A stretch of DNA of 27,462 nt from Comamonadaceae bacterium (GTDB lineage: Bacteria > Pseudomonadota > Gammaproteobacteria > Burkholderiales > Burkholderiaceae_C): assembly GCA_947458305.1 (NCBI GenBank), contig CANGZO010000006.1, positions 1-27,462 on the forward strand. The letters run 5' to 3'. A program made the position numbers and the translations under genes. The notes beneath the pieces are model-generated. The model made no database searches. It worked only from the letters and a program-made list of their open reading frames with translations, and had not been told where the DNA came from. Positions 22,382-27,462 of the stretch are shown here, in pieces (position 1 is the first letter of the stretch; each line of letters begins with the position of its first letter).

Positions 22382-23805
22382 CAGTTGAACCAGATGAAAC
22401 TCATGATGACGAACAGGGGCACCAAAATGCCGCCCGACCAAAGCATATAGCCAAAGAAGCTGGGCATCTTCACGCCACGGTCTTCGGCAATCGCTTTGAC
22501 CATCAGGTTGGGCGCGTTACCAATGTAGGTGTTGGCGCCCATGAACACGGCACCCGCCGAGATGGCCGCCAAGGTCGGCGCCAAGGTGGTCATCAACACC
22601 TGAGGGTCACCGCCTGCGGTATTGAAGAACACCAAATAGGTCGGGGCGTTGTCCAAGAATGAGCTCAATGCACCGGTGATCCAAAAATACATCATCACAT
22701 CCGGGCTGCCGTCTGGCTGGGTCACGGCCGAAACCACCGCACCGAACGGACCATTCACGCCGGCCTTGAGCATGGCAATGACCGGGATAATGGTCAGGAA
22801 AATACCCGCAAACAACTTGGCCACCTCTTGCATCGGAGCCCAACCAAACTGGTTGTCAGCATGCACTTTGGCGGGCGTGATCATGAGCGACAAGAAAGTC
22901 ACAGCCACCAGACCCACATCACGGACCACGCCGGGCAGGCCGACCACAGTGCCATAGATGTCGAAGGACACATCCGACTTCCACAACCCGCTCATCAGCA
23001 CCAAGCCCACCACCGCGCCCAACAAAGCGAAGTTGATACCCCCATCAAAACCGATGGCCTTAGAGTCGGGCGTAGGGTCTTGCGGTACCAACTCTTCACG
23101 GCGGTTGTAATACCAACTGTCCAGGAAGTAAAAAATGGTCAGCAAGCTGCCGAGCATGAACAATGTTTCAGGGAAGATGTGTTTGAGGGTCCAGAAGAAA
23201 TCCACGCCCTTCAAAAAGCCCAAGAACAGCGGTGGGTCGCCCAAAGGGGTCAGCGAACCACCGGCATTGGAGACGATGAAGATGAAAAACACCACCACAT
23301 GCGCCACATGCTTGCGGTTGTCGTTGGCCCGGATCAAGGGGCGAATCAACAACATGGAGGCGCCGGTGGTGCCCATGAAACTGGCCAACACAGCGCCAAT
23401 GCCCAGGATGGCCGTGTTCAGTGCAGGGCTGCCATGCAGATTACCCCGAATGAAAATGCCGCCCGACACCGTAAACAGTGCCGTGAGCAAAATGATGAAG
23501 GGGATGTATTCGGCAAACAGGGCATGCACCATGTTCACGCCGGCCATCGCCGGCCCAAACATCACACCAAAAGGCACCAAAAATGCCAAGCCCCAAGCAG
23601 CAGCCACTTTGCCGTAATGGTGGTGCCAAAAATGCGGCACCAACAAAGGCATAAAGGCAATCGACAACAAAAGGCCTGCAAAAGGCACACCCCAAATCGC
23701 CGACAACTGCGAACCGTCAAAATCAGCCGCAAAAGCCCCACTGGACATGGCCAGCAACATTGGCAATGCCAGCCAGGCGGTCCGTCTCGTACCCAATAGC
23801 GTCAT
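22381..23805 (-). CDS. nhaD: NhaD-type sodium:proton antiporter
   Basis: 474 residues with about 12 membrane segments, related to NhaD/CitMHS-type carriers in the ion transporter superfamily. The N-terminus (residues 1-27, WLALPMLLAMSSGAFA) looks like a cleavable signal peptide, as in other NhaD proteins. Two matching half-repeats are visible: SNAGGSLTPLGDPP (179-192) and, in the second half, SSFLDNAPTYLVFF and ANTYIGNAPNLMVKAIAED, which form the ion site with Asp and Asn residues. HFWHHHYGKVAAAWG (58-72) is a family segment. Exchange of Na+ or Li+ for H+ is the known role of characterised NhaD; the exact ion here is inferred. CAGGAG lies 8 bases before the ATG. The gene starts 53 bases after pncB on the same strand and its stop overlaps the dehydrogenase start. 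Confidence 0.88.
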   Translation of the reverse strand: MTLLGTRRTAWLALPMLLAMSSGAFAADFDGSQLSAIWGVPFAGLLLSIAFMPLLVPHFWHHHYGKVAAAWGLAFLVPFGVMFGPAMAGVNMVHALFAEYIPFIILLTALFTVSGGIFIRGNLHGSPALNTAILGIGAVLASFMGTTGASMLLIRPLIRANDNRKHVAHVVVFFIFIVSNAGGSLTPLGDPPLFLGFLKGVDFFWTLKHIFPETLFMLGSLLTIFYFLDSWYYNRREELVPQDPTPDSKAIGFDGGINFALLGAVVGLVLMSGLWKSDVSFDIYGTVVGLPGVVRDVGLVAVTFLSLMITPAKVHADNQFGWAPMQEVAKLFAGIFLTIIPVIAMLKAGVNGPFGAVVSAVTQPDGSPDVMMYFWITGALSSFLDNAPTYLVFFNTAGGDPQVLMTTLAPTLAAISAGAVFMGANTYIGNAPNLMVKAIAEDRGVKMPSFFGYMLWSGGILVPLFVIMSFIWFN

Positions 23806-23858
23806 CAGTGCAACTCCTGTAAAAAGGTGGCGTATGTTAACGGGCGCTTTATTCCTTT

Positions 23859-25043
23859 TCAGGCCACCGGAGAAATTTCAAATACTTGGCGCAGGTAAGC
23901 CAAGTATTTTTCATCGTCGCACATGCCTTTGCCTGGCGAGTCTGAAAGTTTGGCCACAGGTTGGCCATTGCACCGGGTCATCTTGATGACGATCTGCAAG
24001 GGCTCGTAACCCAGGTCATTCGTCAGATTGGTGCCCACCCCAAAGGCCAGCTGGCAGCGCCCCCGGAACTGCTCAAACAACTCAATGGTGCGTGGGATGG
24101 TCAAGCTGTCGCTGAAAATCAATGTCTTGGTTCTGGGGTCTACCCGGTTGTGTTGGTAGTGCGCGATCATGCGTTCGCCCCAGCTGAACGGGTCGCCGCT
24201 GTCGTGCCTTGCGCCATCGAACAGCTTGCAAAAATACAGGTCAAAGTCGCGTAAAAAAGCATTGAAGCCGTACACATCGCTCAGCGCAATGCCCAAGTCG
24301 CCCCGGTACTCCTTGGCCCAAGACTCAAAGGCAAACACCTGACTGTCGCGCAATCGGGGACCCAAGGCCTGTGCGGCCTGCAGGTACTCGTGCGCCATGG
24401 TGCCCAAGGGCGTGAGGCCCAACAGGTAGGCGTAATAAACATTGCTGGTTCCAGCAAACTGGCCATCGGGGCCGGTTCCCAAACGGGCCGACAAGACACG
24501 CAAGACTTCTTCGTGCCAAGCCCTTGAAAAGCGCCTGCGCGTGCCGTAGTCGGCAATCTTCAGGGTTTCAAGACCGCCGGCCTGCAACTGGGCAATCTTG
24601 GTGTCCAAACGGCGGCGCCCTTCCATCAGGTCGGGCACCTTTTGGGTGTTGCGAAAGAACACCTCATTGACGATGGCCAGCACCGGGATTTCAAACAAGA
24701 TGGTGTGCAACCACGGTCCACGGATGGTGATGTCGATCTCACCCGACGGCAACGGCAAGACCTCGATGCATTTTTCATTGAGCTTGAACAGGCCCAAAAA
24801 ATCCACAAAGTCACTTTTGATGAAGCGCAGCGAACGCAGGTAATGCAGCTCGGTCTCCTTGAAGCTCAGGCTGCAAAGGGAGCGAATTTCCCGGCGAATC
24901 TCTTCGGCAAAAGGCGCCAGGGGCACACCTGGGTTGCGGCACTTGAACTTGTATTCGACCTGCGCCCCGGGAAACTGGTGCAGCACGACCTGCATCATGG
25001 TGAACTTGTACAGGTCGGTGTCGAGCAGACTGGTGATGATCAT
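23859..25043 (-). CDS. pncB: nicotinate phosphoribosyltransferase
   Basis: PncB joins nicotinate and PRPP, with ATP hydrolysis, to give nicotinate mononucleotide in the NAD salvage pathway. The 394-residue length matches the E. coli type. Family segments are LLDTDLYKFTMMQVVL (6-21), the FEIPVLAIVNEVFFR block (117-131), DYGTRRRFS (165-173), and TPLGTMAHEYLQ (211-222), in which H218 corresponds to the histidine phosphorylated in the catalytic cycle. DGARHDSGDPF and IFSDSL carry the phosphoribosyl contacts, and FGVGTNLTND the phosphate loop. The ATG at 25043 gives the usual N-terminus. A 5-bp hairpin lies in its leader. It follows livF by 81 bases on the same strand. Confidence 0.96.
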   Translation of the reverse strand: MIITSLLDTDLYKFTMMQVVLHQFPGAQVEYKFKCRNPGVPLAPFAEEIRREIRSLCSLSFKETELHYLRSLRFIKSDFVDFLGLFKLNEKCIEVLPLPSGEIDITIRGPWLHTILFEIPVLAIVNEVFFRNTQKVPDLMEGRRRLDTKIAQLQAGGLETLKIADYGTRRRFSRAWHEEVLRVLSARLGTGPDGQFAGTSNVYYAYLLGLTPLGTMAHEYLQAAQALGPRLRDSQVFAFESWAKEYRGDLGIALSDVYGFNAFLRDFDLYFCKLFDGARHDSGDPFSWGERMIAHYQHNRVDPRTKTLIFSDSLTIPRTIELFEQFRGRCQLAFGVGTNLTNDLGYEPLQIVIKMTRCNGQPVAKLSDSPGKGMCDDEKYLAYLRQVFEISPVA

Positions 25044-25060
25044 GGTGTGTGTTGTCTCTG

Positions 25061-25080
25061 ACGGCTGGTGCCGTTTTTTC
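25061..25080 (+). terminator. intrinsic-terminator-like hairpin on the plus strand, no matching gene
   Basis: ACGGC (25061-25065), loop TGGT and GCCGT (25070-25074) are followed at once by a run of six T. This is a compact, good-looking terminator, but it is oriented for the plus strand, whereas the genes on both sides (livF and pncB) are on the minus strand. In the minus orientation the hairpin lies in the pncB leader and is preceded, not followed, by the A/T run. It may end an antisense transcript or be a leader structure of pncB. Confidence 0.5.
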
Positions 25081-25124
25081 TTGTGGGTCAGTGTAAGGGA
25101 TGCCTGACCTCGGACAGATGAGGC

Positions 25125-25775
25125 TCAAATCACCGTTTGCAGGCGTCCACTGGTCAGCACCAGCACGCGCTGGGCATGTCCGGCCAAGATGTTGTTTTGC
25201 TCGGCCACCAGCATGGCCACACCTTCCCGGGCCAGCTGCAGCAGCGCGTCGCGCATGGCCGCCACCAGCACCGGGGCAATGCCCTCACAAGGCTCATCCA
25301 ACAGCAAGAGGCGCGGGCCGGTCATCAGGGTGCGGGCCAGCGCCAGCATTTGCTGCTCGCCCCCGCTCATCTGGCTGGCCGGGCGGTGCAGCATGGTTTG
25401 CAGCTGGGGGAACAAGGCCATCACGCTGTCAAAGCGCTGCGCGGGCGTGGCCTGAGCGCTTGAACCCGAGGGGGCGGCAATCCACAGGTTTTCTTTCACC
25501 GACAAGCCGGTGAACAAGCGCCGGTCTTCGGCGACAAAACCCAAGCCTGCCTTGGCGCGGCGGTGCGCAGGCCAACTTTGGATGGGCTCGTTTTGCCAAG
25601 TGATTCGACCTTGCGCTCGGGGGCCGATGCCGATCAGGCTTTGCAGCAAGGTGGATTTGCCCGCGCCGTTCAAACCTTGAATGACAACCAACTCGCCCTC
25701 GCCCACCGACAAGCTCACCTCGAATAAGGCCTGGGCTTGGCCATACCAGGCGTTCAGGCCTTCAACGTTGAGCAT
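25125..25775 (-). CDS. livF: branched-chain amino acid-type ABC transporter ATPase, LivF family
   Basis: A 216-residue ATP-binding subunit of a LIV-type importer. Walker A is GLNGAGKST (34-42), the Q-loop region includes GFVAEDRRLFTGLSVKENL (79-97), typical of LivF, the signature is MSGGEQQ (136-142), and Walker B is LLLLDEP (156-162) with the catalytic E161. The C-terminus has VAEQNN at the H-loop position, as in other LivF proteins. It is slightly short for the family (usually about 233). The start overlaps the livG stop by 14 bases. Substrates of this family include branched-chain amino acids, amides, urea and aromatic acids; the binding protein and LivH are not in the window, so the substrate is open. 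No terminator is seen before pncB, 81 bases on. Confidence 0.92.
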   Translation of the reverse strand: MLNVEGLNAWYGQAQALFEVSLSVGEGELVVIQGLNGAGKSTLLQSLIGIGPRAQGRITWQNEPIQSWPAHRRAKAGLGFVAEDRRLFTGLSVKENLWIAAPSGSSAQATPAQRFDSVMALFPQLQTMLHRPASQMSGGEQQMLALARTLMTGPRLLLLDEPCEGIAPVLVAAMRDALLQLAREGVAMLVAEQNNILAGHAQRVLVLTSGRLQTVI

Positions 25776-26589
25776 CGCGCAGGCCTTTCATGTCGAAGTC
25801 GAGCCCCAGGTAGCGCTCGCGCACCTGCGGGTCTTGCGCCACCGCTTCGGGCAGCCCGTCGGCCACCAAGCGGCCTTGCATCAGCACCAGCACCCGGTCG
25901 GCCACGCCAAACACAGCGTCCATGTTGTGCTCGGTGTAGAGCACCGTCACGCCTTGCAACGCCACCTGCCGCACCAAGGCCATCATGTCGGCCCGCTCGG
26001 CCAGGGCCAGCCCAGCAGCGGGCTCGTCGAGCAGCAGCAAAGAAGGCGCTGTATGGATATCCTGATCGGCCACAGCGCCGAACTCAGCGTCGGGCAAGCC
26101 CGCCAATGCCATGGCCAGCTCTAGGCGTTTTTTTGCGCCGTAAGGCAAATCGGCCACGGTGGCTTGGGCTAGGGTTTCTAAACCCGCTTGCGCGGCCAGG
26201 CGCAGCGCCAGCTCGGGCTGGCGGCGGTCCAGCCGGTCCCACCAGGCCAGCGGTGCACCACCGCGCAGCACCAGTTGAATGTTTTGCAGCACCGTCAGCG
26301 CCTCAAAGGTTTGCGCCACCTGAAAGGTGCGGGCCACGCCCAGGCGCTGGCGCTCGGCGGGTGGTTTGCCCAAAAGCGATTGACCTTGCCACAGCACTTC
26401 GCCCGCCGTGGGCACTTGCTGGCCCGCCAAGCAGGCAAAACAGGTCGACTTGCCTGCGCCGTTGGGGCCGATCAGGGCCACGCACTGGCCTGCGGGCACA
26501 GAGAAGTGCACGCCGTCCAGCGCCCGCACGCCGCCAAAATGCTTGGCCAGACCGCGCACCTGCAGTGCCATGGGGGTCTTCGGTTTCAT
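25762..26589 (-). CDS. livG: branched-chain amino acid-type ABC transporter ATPase, LivG family
   Basis: 275 residues from the ATG at 26589, which overlaps the livM stop as ATGA. Walker A is GPNGAGKST (41-49), the Q-loop is ARTFQ (86-90), the signature is the degenerate LPYGAKKRLE (148-157, LivG usually has LSYG), and Walker B is LLLLDEP (184-190) with E189. TEHNMDAVFGVADRV is the H-loop segment, with its His. Between LELAMALAG and the Walker B strand there is an extra stretch, residues 165-181 (LPDAEFGAVADQDIHTA), where other members have only a few residues. The reading frame is intact, so it is a real insertion, not a sequencing shift. It acts with LivF and the LivM/LivH permeases at the inner membrane. 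A second Met at residue 7 is an alternative start. Confidence 0.92.
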   Translation of the reverse strand: MKPKTPMALQVRGLAKHFGGVRALDGVHFSVPAGQCVALIGPNGAGKSTCFACLAGQQVPTAGEVLWQGQSLLGKPPAERQRLGVARTFQVAQTFEALTVLQNIQLVLRGGAPLAWWDRLDRRQPELALRLAAQAGLETLAQATVADLPYGAKKRLELAMALAGLPDAEFGAVADQDIHTAPSLLLLDEPAAGLALAERADMMALVRQVALQGVTVLYTEHNMDAVFGVADRVLVLMQGRLVADGLPEAVAQDPQVRERYLGLDFDMKGLRDAQR

Positions 26590-27462
26590 GCGTTGCGCCC
26601 CTTGCCAGGCCACCAGCGGGCCAACCCCATTTGCAGCCCACCCAACACACCACTGGGCGCCAGCACCATGACCCACATGATCACCAAGCCCAAAACCCCG
26701 CGCCAATACTCCAGGCCCCGGCCCAGCTCGGCCCCTCCCCAAACCAAGAGTGCACTGCCCACAGCCGAACCCCACAGCTGGTGCACACCGCCGAGCAAGA
26801 TGACCAGCAAAGCATCCACCGACATGGCGACCGAAGCCACCGACGGAAACACCGCCCCTTTGAAGGCGGCCCACAAGCCCCCGGCCAGGCCCGCCAAGGT
26901 GGCGCTGCCCACAAACACCTGGTAGCGCAAGGCCTGCACCGGCAAACCGCTGGCCGCCGCCCGCAATGGCGCGTCGCGCAGCGCCTGCAAAGCCGCGCCC
27001 CGGCCGGAGCGAACCACACGGGCCATGCCCACGATGGCCAAAAGCATGAAGGCGCACAGCACCGCATCGGCCAAAGCACGCGATTCTGGCGCGATCAAAC
27101 GCAAGCCAATCAAACCGTTGTCACCCCCCGTCAGGCCCACCCATTGCGTGGCCCCCGCCCAAATCATTTGCGCCAGCGCCAAGGACAGCATGGCCAGGTA
27201 CACCCCGCTGCTGCGCACCACCAAAGCGCCAAAGGCCAAAGCCACCGCCAGCGCCAGCGCCATGCCGGACGCCAAAGCGGCGATCAAACCCGCGCCCCAA
27301 TGCAGATGCGACAAGGCTACGCCATAGGCACCCAGCGCAAAAAACGCCGCATGGCCAAAACTGACCAAGCCGCCCAAAGCCATCATCCACTGCAGGCTCA
27401 GGCCAAACAGCATCATCACCATCACATCTTCGGCCAGGCTGCGGCCGTAATCGCCCTGCCCC
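26586..27462 (-). CDS. livM: branched-chain amino acid-type ABC transporter permease, LivM family (5' end beyond window)
   Basis: An open frame of 291 codons plus stop runs to the right edge without interruption, so the N-terminus is missing. The visible part contains several hydrophobic segments and the LivM signature region: DYGRSLAEDVMVMMLFGLSL, then ALGGLVSFGHAAFFALGAYG, which is the conserved G-x-x-S-F-G-H-A-x-F block. A GGDNGLIG segment and RVVRSGRGAALQALRDAPLRA, the cytoplasmic EAA-like coupling loop, follow; the end KGRNA precedes a TGA shared with the livG start. It is the inner-membrane channel subunit. An ATG at 27425 exists but lies within the conserved region, so the true start is outside. 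The order livM-livG-livF is standard. Confidence 0.92.
   Translation of the reverse strand, partial: GQGDYGRSLAEDVMVMMLFGLSLQWMMALGGLVSFGHAAFFALGAYGVALSHLHWGAGLIAALASGMALALAVALAFGALVVRSSGVYLAMLSLALAQMIWAGATQWVGLTGGDNGLIGLRLIAPESRALADAVLCAFMLLAIVGMARVVRSGRGAALQALRDAPLRAAASGLPVQALRYQVFVGSATLAGLAGGLWAAFKGAVFPSVASVAMSVDALLVILLGGVHQLWGSAVGSALLVWGGAELGRGLEYWRGVLGLVIMWVMVLAPSGVLGGLQMGLARWWPGKGRNA

Noticed and set aside
1..27462. Search for tRNA, rRNA, CRISPR repeats, insertion sequences and attachment sites
   Set aside because: No cloverleaf, no regularly spaced repeats, no transposase or integrase motif and no terminal inverted repeats were seen by eye.

Overview
The window is a chromosomal segment of a GC-rich betaproteobacterium, most likely Burkholderiales, family Comamonadaceae (Limnohabitans/Rhodoferax-like). 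This is inferred from protein similarity as I remember it, the glyA-nrdR and parE-parC arrangements, and codon use; it was not checked by a search. No rRNA, tRNA, CRISPR array, prophage, transposase or integron is visible. The region is mostly core metabolism, with one fast-evolving accessory block: a type IV minor pilin cluster.

Layout. 1-1520 (-): 3' part of a DUF349 protein, preceded by an AT-rich spacer that may encode a 54-residue peptide. 1870-2694 (+): membrane-anchored lytic transglycosylase. 2711-2873 (+): a ZTP/ZMP (pfl) riboswitch, found by reading the leader; it precedes glyA and, 12 bases after glyA, nrdR. 4651-8092: pseudopilin cluster, with a FimT/GspH-type gene on the minus strand facing away from a coupled plus-strand run of PilE-like, PilW-like, PilX-like and PilV-like genes. 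8147-10924 (+): ribD and an acyl-CoA synthetase. 10931-12750: rpiA (-) and pyrD (+), divergent. 12793-14103 (-): thioesterase and GNAT acetyltransferase. 14273-18706 (-): parE-parC with a REP-like inverted pair between them. 18776-23805 (-): nhaD-type antiporter, 2-hydroxyacid dehydrogenase, rmuC and an MFS transporter with overlapping or close junctions. 23859-25043 (-): pncB. 25125-27462 (-): livM-livG-livF, with livM running off the right edge.

How the genes work together. The riboswitch should sense ZMP/ZTP, which accumulates when 10-formyl-tetrahydrofolate is short, and raise glyA (C1 units from serine). Because nrdR follows closely, the same signal may reach the regulator of ribonucleotide reductase. 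pyrD, rpiA, pncB and ribD add nucleotide and cofactor synthesis nearby, though not in one operon. The pilin genes encode low-abundance subunits that would prime a type IV pilus; three of them carry EF-hand-like D-x-N-x-N-G loops, and the PilW-like protein lacks the usual Glu at +5.

The items most worth a second look are the riboswitch with its 41-base insertion and possible coupling to NrdR, the odd pilin set (no PilY1, oversized PilX, PilW without Glu5), the REP-like pair between parE and parC, and an intrinsic-terminator-like hairpin on the plus strand at 25061-25080 with no plus-strand gene before it.
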